Assembly: GCA_964569815.1 (NCBI GenBank)
Contig: CAZMUN010000002.1
Location: 1-64,000 of the forward strand
Reading direction: 5' to 3'
Length of the DNA stretch: 64,000 nt
DNA from: CAZMUN01 sp964569815
GTDB lineage: Archaea > Iainarchaeota > Iainarchaeia > Iainarchaeales > GCA-2688035
A program made the position numbers and the translations under genes. Position 1 is the stretch's first letter; the number at the start of each line of letters is the position of its first letter. A model generated the notes under the pieces. The model did no database searches and was not told the origin of the DNA. It worked only from the letters and a program-made list of their open reading frames with translations. This document shows positions 50,448 through 59,012 of this stretch, piece by piece.

Positions 50448-51953
50448 CTAATTGGGTTTTTTTGTTGTTTTTAGAAGAATTGCCTGTTTTTGGGAAAACT
50501 GTTTCACCAAACTGTTGGGTTTTTGGCTGCTCAAAAAAACTTTGTTCTCTTTAAGGATAACATTGCTTTTCTTTTCAGCGGCAAAGCTGTGGAAATGGTC
50601 CAAAACAGAGTATTGGATGGCTTGAATGGCAGAACAAAGGCTTTCAGTGTAAAAGCCGCTTTTTTCGCTGGAAAGCTGTTTGAAAAGGGATGAAACAAGC
50701 CTTGAAGCCGATTCAGAAACAGATTCAAGCAAAAGGTATTCCAGGTTGTAAGACAAGGCGTTAAGTGAAAGAACCTTGTGCTGCTTCACTGACTCCAGGC
50801 TTACTTTATCCAGTTCCTTTTCTGCAAAATTGGAAACAGAATTCAGCTCAAACACGGCTTTTGAAACAAGGCTTTCCTTTTTCAGGCAAAACCAGGCCGC
50901 TTCTTTAAGGGAAACTATTTTTGCCTTTCCTTCTTCCCGAAGCCTGAAAGCGTCTGCAAGAGGCACTAAAGCTTTTTGGTTTCTAAAAAATGGCCCAACC
51001 GGAATTGATTTCAGGAAAAACTCTTTTTTTCTCCGAAGCCTGCTTTCCTTGTCTTTGTGGCTTTTGTGAAAACTTGAAGCAAACAGTTTTGAACATGATT
51101 CAAAGAAAAAGCCGTCTTTCTGCATCTCAACAGAAACAAGGCTGCTTGGCAGAATGTTTCTTTCAAAAATGGTTTTTGGCCTGCAGCAGTCGCAGCATAT
51201 GGTGTCAGGGCCAAGGTTGAAAAAAGGCTTTGTCAAAAGGGCGGCCCAAAGCTTTGAAAAATCTGCTTCAGCCAAGTCAGGCATTTTTGGCAAAGGCTCT
51301 TCCATCGAAAGCTTGCTTGGGTTTGTTTTGTTTGTTGAAAGCCCTGCCTGCCATAAGGCATTCTGAAGCAAAATTTCCTGCCGAAAAAACGGGTTTGAGG
51401 GAATTGCTTCCAGCTTTGTCTTCAAAAGCTTGCTTAACCCAATAAGAGAAATGGTTTTTTTGGCTGTTTCAGGGCTGTCTTTTATCACCTGTTTCAGGGT
51501 TTCTGGAAGAGGTTCGGAAAAAAACTTTACCCTGGCTTTTGGAAAGGCCGTGGTCTCGTTTTTGACAAACTCTTTGTCTGAAAAAAATGAAAAGCAGTCA
51601 AAATAGCTCCAGCCTTTTTCAAGCAAAAACTGGCGCTCTGGCTCAATAACCAAAGGCATGAAGCCTGTTGCCTTGAACAGGGCCTCGGCCAAAAGCTTTA
51701 AGTCTGAAAAGGCTCCTGCCACAACCTTGAAGCTTTTTTCACAGTTCTGCAACTTGAAGCGGGCTCTTTCCAGTGAAAGAATTTCTTTCAAGCCTTCAGA
51801 TGAAAGGAAGGTTTTTTTAACAAAGAAGGAGGGGAAAAAGGGCTGCCTGGACATTCTCCTAAAACCTAGCTGGGAGAAATTCAGGAGCATTGCCCTCTTT
51901 TCCTCAACATACTTTAGGTCGGTTAGCCAAAACTGTGAGGCTTTCAAAGTCAT
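50448..51953 (-). CDS. Unrecognised protein with Cys cluster
   Basis: This 501-residue protein has no family I can name with confidence. Its N-terminal 145 residues (FWLTDLKYVE..., RQPFFPSFFVKKTFL and a LVIEPERQFLLEKGW segment) loosely resemble the N-terminal domain of family B DNA polymerases. The middle holds a CCDCC cluster (253-257) and Cys287, a possible zinc site, and the C-terminal half is helical. No polymerase or exonuclease motifs are seen. It may be a degenerate or accessory replication/repair protein; it sits between rpoK and the herA operon. Confidence 0.5.
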   Translation of the reverse strand: MTLKASQFWLTDLKYVEEKRAMLLNFSQLGFRRMSRQPFFPSFFVKKTFLSSEGLKEILSLERARFKLQNCEKSFKVVAGAFSDLKLLAEALFKATGFMPLVIEPERQFLLEKGWSYFDCFSFFSDKEFVKNETTAFPKARVKFFSEPLPETLKQVIKDSPETAKKTISLIGLSKLLKTKLEAIPSNPFFRQEILLQNALWQAGLSTNKTNPSKLSMEEPLPKMPDLAEADFSKLWAALLTKPFFNLGPDTICCDCCRPKTIFERNILPSSLVSVEMQKDGFFFESCSKLFASSFHKSHKDKESRLRRKKEFFLKSIPVGPFFRNQKALVPLADAFRLREEGKAKIVSLKEAAWFCLKKESLVSKAVFELNSVSNFAEKELDKVSLESVKQHKVLSLNALSYNLEYLLLESVSESASRLVSSLFKQLSSEKSGFYTESLCSAIQAIQYSVLDHFHSFAAEKKSNVILKENKVFLSSQKPNSLVKQFSQKQAILLKTTKKPN

Positions 51954-52020
51954 TGCATTAGGAAGAGGTTTTGCAGGCTTTTAAAGAAAGGAGAAAGAGA
52001 CCGGGTTTCCGGTAATATAT

Positions 52021-52374
52021 TCACTTTATGGGTTTCCCTTGTTTCAGGTAGCGCCTGTATTCAAAGAAATCCTTTTCCATGAACTCTTTTTTGCATTTTT
52101 CCTTGGAGCAGAGAGACATGTACTGGGTGCACATTTCTTTGTCCCCAATTTTTTTAAGGTATTGGCAACCTTGCCAGCTTGGGCGCTTTAGTTCAGGGTC
52201 TGCAGCTGCCTTGTCGCCCTCGCTTATGACCGCCATAGTCCTTTTAAGGTCTTTTCGTTCAAAAGCAGGCTTTGTGTCTGACCCCGAAATAGTGGTTCTG
52301 CCTTCAATTGCCTGTGTTTTTCCCAAAAAGGGGGTATTTTTCTTGGCTTCTGCAACAAAGTGAGCTAAAGGCAT
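52021..52374 (-). CDS. Small Cys-containing protein, unknown
   Basis: This 117-residue protein has a polar, unstructured N-terminal half and a C-terminal region with four spaced cysteines (GCQYLKKIGDKEMC, then LCSKEKC), a likely metal site. It is on the herA strand but downstream of it by about 45 bp. No family is recognised. Confidence 0.5.
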   Translation of the reverse strand: MPLAHFVAEAKKNTPFLGKTQAIEGRTTISGSDTKPAFERKDLKRTMAVISEGDKAAADPELKRPSWQGCQYLKKIGDKEMCTQYMSLCSKEKCKKEFMEKDFFEYRRYLKQGKPIK

Positions 52375-52420
52375 GCTTTAAATAATGCATTAAGTCATTA
52401 AAAAGTCTTTCGCTTTTTAG

Positions 52421-53956
52421 TCACAAAAGTTCCCTGGTTTCAGAATCCCGTTCTTCAGAGCCCTGTTCAAAGTCAAGGGCCGCTTTTTCAAGCGAAATCT
52501 CGTGCTTTGACTCCTGGCTTTTTCTTTCACGAACCTTGAAGAACAGCGGAAAGTGGGTTGCTTCGCCAACAACAAGTGCTTCTCCAACACGCAGGGAAGT
52601 GATCATGTCAATGCTTTTGCTGTCAAGGCCCTCAGAACTTTCAGAAATGTGTTTCAAGTCATAAGGGTTGGTTATCCGCAGTATTATGTGCGTGTTGCAT
52701 TGGCTTAAGGCCGTGGTGTCAAGCTGCACAGGCCTCTGCGAAACAAGGCAAAGCGAAGCGCCAAACTTTCTTCCCTCGCGGGCAATCGTCCTGATAATGC
52801 TTCTCGAAATAGCTGTTTCGGCCGCAACATGCTCTGGAACAAACTGGTGGGCTTCCTCCAAAACAAGTAGAAATGGCGGTATTTTCTTGTTTCGCCTTTC
52901 GAAAAAAATCCTCTGTGCGAAATAGCTTACAATAACCTGCTTTTTTTTCAGGTCTATAAGGTCGCTTAAGTCGATGACGGTAAGCTGGCCTGGCTTTATC
53001 AAATCTATTATGCTTGGATTGTCGGTTTTTCCAAAAAGGTTAAGGCTTCTCAAGGAATCAATCCAGCCCATCAAAGGCCCTTTGCTGTTTTCCTTTATGG
53101 ATCCATCTCTCGAAACTGCGTCCCGCAAGTCGTTTAAGTCAAAGGGGCCAACGCCCTCCTTCATCTGCTGCTTCAGCTCAGACAAAATTCGGCCAAGGTC
53201 ACGCTTCTGCGGGCCACTCAACCCAGGGATTATGCCTGAAACAACGCCTATGCTCAGCTTTGGAACGCCTATCTTTATGTCGTTTGCCTTTACAAGCTTT
53301 GTTTTTCCAGAGTAATCCTTTTTGCCTTTGCCTTTTGGAACAGAGGCAAAACTGCTGTATTCGCCATGTGGGTCCAGCACTATGGTGGAAATGCGGCCTT
53401 TGTCTTTGGGCCTGTCAAGAAGCTCTTCCAAGAGAACTGAGACAAGGTAGCTTTTTCCACCTCCGGATAAGGCAAGGATTGCAAGATGCTTTTTCAAAAG
53501 CGAGGTCATGCTGAGCTTTACGTCAAGGTCGTGGTGCTCCACTGTTCCAATAAAAAGCCCGGCCTCTTTGTCAAAGTTTAGGAATTTTTCAAGGCTTTCC
53601 TTTGAAGCAATCTTTACACGCGTTCCAGGGCTCGGTGGAAAGGTAACGCGCTTTATCATGTTTCCTGAAAACATTCCCAAAGGCCTTGTTTTTGCAACAA
53701 GGTATTCCCATTCCGATGTTGGAAACTGTTCAAAAAGAGCGGAACCACTGCTTTCAAACTCTTTTACTGAATCAGCCCTTTCAAAATAGCGGTTTGTTTT
53801 AATCACGTCGTTAACCAAAGCGATGAGGTTTCCGCCTGCATGCGAAAATTCCACAAACTGGCCCCTGTGAACCAGGCCCTTGTTTACAACAAAGTCCACG
53901 TTTGAAGGGCTCGGCGAATCCACGGTGCTTACAACGGTCCCTATTTCTTTTTCCAA
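52421..53956 (-). CDS. herA: HerA DNA translocase
   Basis: HerA is the hexameric FtsK-like ATPase that works with NurA to resect DNA ends. The 511-residue protein has an N-terminal HAS barrel (to about 120), Walker A LSGGGKS, Walker B LLVLEEAHQF and an arginine-finger region with SRSIIRTIAREGRKFG. The start is a TTG with a ribosome-binding sequence (aagggga) about 12 bp upstream, within the zinc-ribbon gene's end. Confidence 0.93.
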   Translation of the reverse strand: MEKEIGTVVSTVDSPSPSNVDFVVNKGLVHRGQFVEFSHAGGNLIALVNDVIKTNRYFERADSVKEFESSGSALFEQFPTSEWEYLVAKTRPLGMFSGNMIKRVTFPPSPGTRVKIASKESLEKFLNFDKEAGLFIGTVEHHDLDVKLSMTSLLKKHLAILALSGGGKSYLVSVLLEELLDRPKDKGRISTIVLDPHGEYSSFASVPKGKGKKDYSGKTKLVKANDIKIGVPKLSIGVVSGIIPGLSGPQKRDLGRILSELKQQMKEGVGPFDLNDLRDAVSRDGSIKENSKGPLMGWIDSLRSLNLFGKTDNPSIIDLIKPGQLTVIDLSDLIDLKKKQVIVSYFAQRIFFERRNKKIPPFLLVLEEAHQFVPEHVAAETAISRSIIRTIAREGRKFGASLCLVSQRPVQLDTTALSQCNTHIILRITNPYDLKHISESSEGLDSKSIDMITSLRVGEALVVGEATHFPLFFKVRERKSQESKHEISLEKAALDFEQGSEERDSETRELL

Positions 53957-53960
53957 AAAA

Positions 53961-54131
53961 TCAATCCCCTTCTTTTAGCGCTTTAACAAAATTTTGGTTC
54001 CCCTTGAGTGCAATGCCTTCATAGCCGCATTTTGGGCAACGGTATTGGTCTCCAAGCTTGCCTCCAAGAAGCCATCTTAGGTCCACGGCCCCGCATTTGG
54101 GGCAAACCATTGTTTCTTTCTCGCTTTTCAT
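53961..54131 (-). CDS. Small zinc-ribbon protein between herA and nurA
   Basis: This 56-residue protein has two CxxC pairs: MVCPKCG (Cys10 and Cys13) and RCPKCGYEG (Cys32 and Cys35). It lies 9 bp downstream of nurA and 4 bp before herA on the same strand, so the three are almost certainly co-transcribed. It may be a specific HerA/NurA partner or a general zinc-ribbon. It is short enough to be overlooked by standard ORF cut-offs. Confidence 0.8.
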   Translation of the reverse strand: MKSEKETMVCPKCGAVDLRWLLGGKLGDQYRCPKCGYEGIALKGNQNFVKALKEGD

Positions 54132-54140
54132 AAAAAACAC

Positions 54141-55241
54141 TTAAAATGGCCTGTAGTCGCGCCTTAGCCTTAACTTAAATCCTTTACCAAGCTTGTTTAA
54201 AATCTTGTCATAGACGAGCTCTATTTCGTCAGGATGCAGCCTTGCATGAAGGTCTGCTTCTATGAGAATTGCCGGGTATGCGTATTCACGGTGCATGCAG
54301 CTCTGGGAAAAAACAATGGAAGCAATTTCAGAGGCGTGCTTTGAAATGGTTTTATCGCGGTTTGAATGGAGAAACTCTACCCTGAGGGGCCTGTCAAAGG
54401 CAACAGGCTTTAGGTAAAAAGCATGCACTGATTTGGACCATCTTTCATCAAAATCCATCAGGATAGGGTGCTCTTTTACGCCTGCAGTGTAGGAAAAGGC
54501 AAGGCTTCGCTCGCCAGGCTTTAGCAGGTAATCCAAAATAATTGCATCATAGCATCCTTCAAGCTGTTGGGACAGGTTTTGCTGGTTTGCAAGAAGGCGT
54601 TCCTGTAAAATTTGCCTGAATCTCGAACCCCGGGAGTCTTCAACGCATGCAATCAGTTCACAGTTCTTTTCAGCGGCAAGCTTGTAAAGGCCTTGAAACT
54701 CGGAAAGCATTTTATGGTAAGCTGACTTTATCTTGCTGTCTTTTCTCGGCTTGTCTGCATACTGCGGAACAATGCTTCCATCCAAAAAACAGTATCTTGG
54801 GGAAAAGTTTTCCACCAAGGATTTTGCGGTTTTTACCTCTTCAATCAAGCGCTGAATGTTTTTGCTGCACTGGAATTCGTCTGCCTCCAGAGCGTTGTTG
54901 TTTAGGCGCGGCTCAGGAAAACAGTAAAAGCTTGGAAAATACCGGGCTTTCGAAAGCTTTCCCTGCGAATAGTCAAAAACCGCTCCAATTGCCCTTATGA
55001 GAACCAAATCCAGGGCAAAAAGGTCTTTTCCCACAAAGCCTGAGTCAACACCTGCAATGCTGCCTTCCAGAGGGATTTTTTCCACAGGCATCAAAAGCCT
55101 TTCTTCAAGAAAGTCCTCTGAACCTATTTCAAGCAAATTCAAGCCCTTTAAGGGCGCAAGCTTTTCGCTTAAAACACGCCTTTTTTTGTCCGCCTCTGCT
55201 ATATTGTTCACGGCTTCAGAAATAACGCTGTGGAGTTGCAT
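54141..55241 (-). CDS. nurA: NurA 5'-3' nuclease
   Basis: This nuclease partners HerA in DNA end resection. The 366-residue protein has the NurA motifs AGVDSG (first Asp), FLDGSIVP and VEDSRGSRF, which supply the metal-binding acids. The promoter-side gene of the nurA/zinc-ribbon/herA transcript, it overlaps none of its neighbours. Confidence 0.92.
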   Translation of the reverse strand: MQLHSVISEAVNNIAEADKKRRVLSEKLAPLKGLNLLEIGSEDFLEERLLMPVEKIPLEGSIAGVDSGFVGKDLFALDLVLIRAIGAVFDYSQGKLSKARYFPSFYCFPEPRLNNNALEADEFQCSKNIQRLIEEVKTAKSLVENFSPRYCFLDGSIVPQYADKPRKDSKIKSAYHKMLSEFQGLYKLAAEKNCELIACVEDSRGSRFRQILQERLLANQQNLSQQLEGCYDAIILDYLLKPGERSLAFSYTAGVKEHPILMDFDERWSKSVHAFYLKPVAFDRPLRVEFLHSNRDKTISKHASEIASIVFSQSCMHREYAYPAILIEADLHARLHPDEIELVYDKILNKLGKGFKLRLRRDYRPF

Positions 55242-55371
55242 GCATTAAAAGAAAAGAAAACCTGATTTAAAAACATTCTTAGGGAGCGAGGTTCCGGTGA
55301 AAAGCCCTAAACTCGTTTCTTGGCAAATGAAAAGAAACAGAAGATGGCCAGGGGGTTATTAAAGCTTTCCA

Positions 55372-55770
55372 ATGAAAAAAAGAAATTTATTTAAAGAAGG
55401 CAGGGCTTATTCTGTAAACAAATTCAAAAAAAAAGTGGAAGAAATGAAGAAAGCGGTTTTTTTGGTAAAAAACACGGTCCAGCATTGGCGCCCGCCGTTC
55501 GGAAAAGAGGTTTCTGACGAAGTCCTAACTGTTTCTGAGGGAGAGCAGTTTGACAACATGGAAAAAGAGGGGCCTGTATTCAAGCTCATAAAATGCGATG
55601 GAAACAAGGCACTAGTGGAATTCTCGGAAAAGTTTACCCTAAAGGGCCACCTGCACCCAAGAAACAGGCAGGTCTGGATACAAAACCACGAGCCGACAAG
55701 CTTCACCTACCTTTGGGGCAATGACGGAATAACAAAAAGCCTTAAGCTGAAAGAAATGGCTGAAGCCTGA
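55372..55770 (+). CDS. Small unknown protein
   Basis: This protein has 132 residues from the first ATG, or 108 from the ATG at 55444. The C-terminal part is beta-rich (EGPVFKLIKCDGNKALVEFSEKF...QVWIQNHEP). No recognised family. It stands alone between divergent or convergent genes. The start is uncertain. Confidence 0.5.
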   Translation: MKKRNLFKEGRAYSVNKFKKKVEEMKKAVFLVKNTVQHWRPPFGKEVSDEVLTVSEGEQFDNMEKEGPVFKLIKCDGNKALVEFSEKFTLKGHLHPRNRQVWIQNHEPTSFTYLWGNDGITKSLKLKEMAEA

Positions 55771-55819
55771 TTTTCCTGCCAAGGCATTCCAAAAGCTTTT
55801 CAGCCGCAAGCCTGATTTT

Positions 55820-56683
55820 TTACCGCAGGTACTCCAAGGTGTTCTGCCAAATGCCGGGAGTCAAGGCAGGGTCGTAGTTGAAGTAAAGCAATTTTCCAAC
55901 CAAAAGCTTGCTTTCAACAACGCCGGGGTAAATGCTTGAAGCCGTAACATGCTTAATGTAAGCAACCTCTTGGCCTGTTACCTTGACATTAAAGACAATA
56001 AGCTGCAGGGGCCCGAAACCAAGGTCTGCGGGCGCAGTGTCAATGCCCTCCATTATCTCGTGGCCAAAATCAGCCCTGTGAACTTTTCCGCTCAGCGCAA
56101 TCGGAACAGTGCATGTCTTCACGCTATTGGGGCCGGTATCGCATTCAACAGGCATTATGCCGCCAAAGGTTGCCTTCCAGCCCACTACATCGGTTGAAAC
56201 CGAGAACCCATGCTGGCCTCCTGAACGGTAGATGCCTGAGTCCATTACAACGACAAGCTTTCCCCCGCCTTCAACATAGTTCTCCAGAGCCTCTCCCAAA
56301 GCGCGAGAAATGCTTTTGTCAAAAGGAGTAGCACCCAAATGCTGGTCCAACAAAACAACGTCATACTGGGCAAGGGTTTCGGCAGGGTTTTGCTCCAAAG
56401 CAGAAGCATCATTTACACGGTAGTAAACCAAGCCCCTTTGATTATCGAGATCTGAAAGCAGATCCACAGACGGCTGGCCTATGACAAGCATTTTCATTGG
56501 CTCGGAACCAAAACCAGGAAAATCCAAAATGCCAAGCTTGTAACCCAAAAAAAGGCCGGGGAGCAGGTAAACTGCAAATGCAACAATTAAAACGGCAAGG
56601 GCTGCAGCTGTCAAAAGCGTTACCTGTTTCCTAGAAAAGCCTTTTTTTACAGGCTCTCCCTCCAAAGGCATTTCGTCTTCCAT
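55820..56683 (-). CDS. Membrane-anchored GATase1-like protein
   Basis: This 287-residue protein has one transmembrane segment (about 21-43) and a soluble extracytoplasmic or cytoplasmic domain whose pattern (YDVVLLDQH, ENYVEGGGKLVVVMDSG) resembles class I glutamine-amidotransferase-like folds without the catalytic Cys-His pair in clear form. It probably binds ligands or assembles surface complexes. It is divergent from the ArsR gene. Confidence 0.6.
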   Translation of the reverse strand: MEDEMPLEGEPVKKGFSRKQVTLLTAAALAVLIVAFAVYLLPGLFLGYKLGILDFPGFGSEPMKMLVIGQPSVDLLSDLDNQRGLVYYRVNDASALEQNPAETLAQYDVVLLDQHLGATPFDKSISRALGEALENYVEGGGKLVVVMDSGIYRSGGQHGFSVSTDVVGWKATFGGIMPVECDTGPNSVKTCTVPIALSGKVHRADFGHEIMEGIDTAPADLGFGPLQLIVFNVKVTGQEVAYIKHVTASSIYPGVVESKLLVGKLLYFNYDPALTPGIWQNTLEYLR

Positions 56684-56693
56684 TGCAGAATAT

Positions 56694-56719
56694 AAGCTAT
56701 TTTTAACTATAAATAGCTT
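56694..56719. promoter_or_regulatory. 9-bp inverted repeat before the GATase-like gene
   Basis: aagctattt (56694-56702) and aaatagctt (56711-56719) form a perfect 9-bp pair with an 8-bp spacer, 11 bp before the minus-strand start at 56683. It may be an operator or part of a terminator. It is distinct from the ArsR operator. Confidence 0.4.
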
Positions 56720-56737
56720 TTCTTCACAGGGAAAGCC

Positions 56738-56768
56738 TTATAAACATTATATGAAATATGTTTCATAT
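56738..56768 (+). promoter_or_regulatory. TATA box and palindromic operator of the isc operon
   Basis: ttataaa (56738-56744) is centred 26 bp before the ATG at 56767, implying a leaderless mRNA. Between them lies an 8-bp perfect inverted repeat, atatgaaa and tttcatat with 4-bp spacer (56749-56768), that also covers the start codon. A dimeric repressor bound here would block polymerase. Confidence 0.65.
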
Positions 56769-57090
56769 GAAGTCTGTTTCAATTCCCTACCATTTGTGCT
56801 TCGAGGTTTTGGGAAACCCTTTGAGGATAAGCATCATCCAAATGCTTAAGGCAAAGCCCAGAAGCGTTTCAGAGCTTTCAGAACAATTGGGAGAAGAGCA
56901 AAGCAAGGTAAGCCACTCTCTCAAAGCATTGCGGAAATGCAAGTTTGTGGAAGCAAAAAGGAAAGGAAAGCAGGCCATTTATTCGCTTAAAGGAAGCTTT
57001 TTGAAAGAGCTTAAGGGAAAAGACATCTTTGAGGCACTTGAAGACCACTACAAAAGCCATGGAAGAAAATGCTGGAGGTGCGGCAAATGA
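56767..57090 (+). CDS. ArsR-type repressor of the isc operon
   Basis: This winged-helix protein has 107 residues from the ATG at 56767; the ATG at 56758 adds three residues. The recognition region is around VSELSEQLGEEQSKVSHSLKAL. The C-terminus ends GRKCWRCGK, with a CxxC that could bind Fe-S or metal. It overlaps iscS by 4 bp and is preceded by an operator, so it likely senses Fe-S status or redox state and controls itself with iscS and iscU. Confidence 0.8.
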   Translation: MKSVSIPYHLCFEVLGNPLRISIIQMLKAKPRSVSELSEQLGEEQSKVSHSLKALRKCKFVEAKRKGKQAIYSLKGSFLKELKGKDIFEALEDHYKSHGRKCWRCGK

Positions 57091-58256
57091 GGCAAATTTA
57101 CTTAGACCATGCAGCAACTGCCCCGACAGACGAAAGGGTTTTGAAGGAAATGGTGCCCTGGTTTCTGGAAAAATACGGCAATGCAAGCAGCCTTCATTCT
57201 TTTGGGTTAGAAGCCAGAGAAGCCGTTGAAAAGGCAAGGGAAAGCATTGCAAAGGCGATTAATGCAAAGCCTGAAGAGATATGCTTTACCAGCGGCGGAA
57301 CAGAATCAGACAACATTGCAGTCAAAGGAATAGCTTTTGGAAACCGAAAAAAAGGAAAGCATTTGATTACAAGCAAAATAGAGCACCACGCAGTTGAAGA
57401 AACCTTCAGGTTTTTGGAAAGCGACGGCTTTGAAGCAAGCTATTTGGATGCCGACAGCCAAGGATTTATTTCATTGCAGGCTCTGGAGAACGCAATAAAT
57501 GAAAAAACCACTTTGGTAAGCGTAATGCATGCAAACAACGAAATAGGCACTATTCAAGACATTTCAAGTATTGGAAAAATTTGCTCAGAAAAAGGAGTTT
57601 GTTTCCATTCAGACGCAGTGCAAAGCGTTGGAAAGGAAAAAATAGACGTAAAAAAAATGAATATCGGGCTTTTGTCAAGCAGCGCCCACAAGTTTTATGG
57701 CCCAAAGGGAGCTGGGTTTCTTTTTGCAAAAGAGGGAACCAAAATGGCTAAAACTGTTCATGGCGGGAACCACGAGCACGGCCTAAGGTCTGGAACCGAA
57801 AACGTTCCAGGAATTGTAGGAATGGCAAAGGCACTTGAGATAGCTGAATCAACTAGGGAAAAAGAATCCCGAAGGGAAAGGCTTTTGGCAAAAAAGATGT
57901 TGAAAGGCGCTTTGAAAATTGAAAACAGTTGGCTTAACGGCCCAAAAATTGGCAACAAAAGGCTCAGCAACAACGTAAACTTAGGCTTTGATTTTGTGGA
58001 AGGCGAGTCAATGGTCTTAATGCTGTCAGACAAGGGAATCGCCTGCAGCACAGGCTCTGCTTGCAGCACAAAAAGCCTGAAGCCAAGCCATGTCCTTACA
58101 GCAATCGGCCTGCCGCGCGTGAAATGCCACGGCTCTATAAGGTTTAGCCTGGGAAAAGGCAATGGAGAAAAAGACATAAACCATGTTTTGGAAAACCTTT
58201 CCAAGGTGGTTGAAAGGCTTCGGGAAATAAGCCCCTTAAAGCAAGGAGGAAAATGA
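57087..58256 (+). CDS. iscS: Cysteine desulfurase, IscS/NifS
   Basis: A PLP enzyme providing sulfur for Fe-S clusters and tRNA thiolation. From the ATG at 57087 it has 389 residues, with IYLDHAAT at the start, the PLP lysine in SSAHKFYGPKGAGF, and the catalytic cysteine in GIACSTGSACST. The full-length active-site loop supports an IscS-type (not SufS) enzyme. iscU follows after 1 bp. Confidence 0.93.
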   Translation: MRQIYLDHAATAPTDERVLKEMVPWFLEKYGNASSLHSFGLEAREAVEKARESIAKAINAKPEEICFTSGGTESDNIAVKGIAFGNRKKGKHLITSKIEHHAVEETFRFLESDGFEASYLDADSQGFISLQALENAINEKTTLVSVMHANNEIGTIQDISSIGKICSEKGVCFHSDAVQSVGKEKIDVKKMNIGLLSSSAHKFYGPKGAGFLFAKEGTKMAKTVHGGNHEHGLRSGTENVPGIVGMAKALEIAESTREKESRRERLLAKKMLKGALKIENSWLNGPKIGNKRLSNNVNLGFDFVEGESMVLMLSDKGIACSTGSACSTKSLKPSHVLTAIGLPRVKCHGSIRFSLGKGNGEKDINHVLENLSKVVERLREISPLKQGGK

Positions 58257-58257
58257 A

Positions 58258-58647
58258 ATGTATTCGGATAAGGTGATGGAAGAATTCAGAGAGCCGCACA
58301 ACATCGGAGAAATGGAAAAACCAGATGGTTTGGGCAAAGTAGGAAATCCAATGTGCGGTGACCTTATGTGGGTTTACATAAGGGTTGGAAAAAACAGAAA
58401 GGGCCAGGAAGTTATAGAAGACATAAAGGTCAAGACATTTGGATGCGTTGCAGCAATTGCCACCTCAAGCAAGCTCACCGAACTTGTTAAAGGCAAAACC
58501 CTGGAAGACGCGCTTAAAATAGACAAGCAAAAGATTGCAGATTCCTTGGATGGGCTGCCGCCCCAAAAAATGCACTGTTCAGTGCTTTCAATGGACGGGT
58601 TGAGGAAAGCTGTTGAAGACTATAGGAATAAAAAGGAAAAGCATTGA
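58258..58647 (+). CDS. iscU: Fe-S scaffold protein IscU
   Basis: This 129-residue scaffold has the three conserved cysteines Cys33 (PMCGD), Cys63 (FGCVAAIATSS) and Cys107 (MHCSVL) and Asp35 for cluster assembly. It is the last clear gene of the arsR-iscS-iscU unit; Pth2 begins 23 bp later. Confidence 0.93.
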   Translation: MYSDKVMEEFREPHNIGEMEKPDGLGKVGNPMCGDLMWVYIRVGKNRKGQEVIEDIKVKTFGCVAAIATSSKLTELVKGKTLEDALKIDKQKIADSLDGLPPQKMHCSVLSMDGLRKAVEDYRNKKEKH

Positions 58648-58670
58648 ATATTGTAAAGAGGCCGACTTTT

Positions 58671-59012
58671 ATGGGAATAAAGCAGGCAATTGTGGTAAGA
58701 ACCGACCTAAAAATGTCACGCGGAAAAATTGCGGCACAGGCCGCCCACGGGTCTGTTGCAGCATTGTCAAAAAGCACGGCGTCCGCCTACAGCGCATGGG
58801 TTTCAACCGGAATGAAAAAAGTCGTTTTAAGAATAAAAGGAAAAAAAGAGCTTCTTGACTTGTACAAAGAAGCCAAAAAAAAGTTTCCCACAGCAATCGT
58901 AAAAGACGCAGGCCAGACTCAGGTTAAGTCAGGGACAATAACCTGTCTTGCAATAGGACCGGCAGACGATGCAGACATGGACAGGCTTACTGGAAAGCTA
59001 AGGCTTCTCTAA
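58671..59012 (+). CDS. pth2: Peptidyl-tRNA hydrolase, archaeal/eukaryotic type
   Basis: This 113-residue enzyme frees tRNAs from stalled peptidyl-tRNA. From the ATG at 58671 it has QAIVVRTDLKMSRGKIAAQAAHGSV near the start and ends AIGPADDADMDRLTGKLRLL, matching Pth2. agagg at 58657 gives good spacing to this ATG, so I reject the TTG at 58644. Its 3' end overlaps the secreted-protein gene by 4 bp, tail to tail. Confidence 0.93.
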   Translation: MGIKQAIVVRTDLKMSRGKIAAQAAHGSVAALSKSTASAYSAWVSTGMKKVVLRIKGKKELLDLYKEAKKKFPTAIVKDAGQTQVKSGTITCLAIGPADDADMDRLTGKLRLL

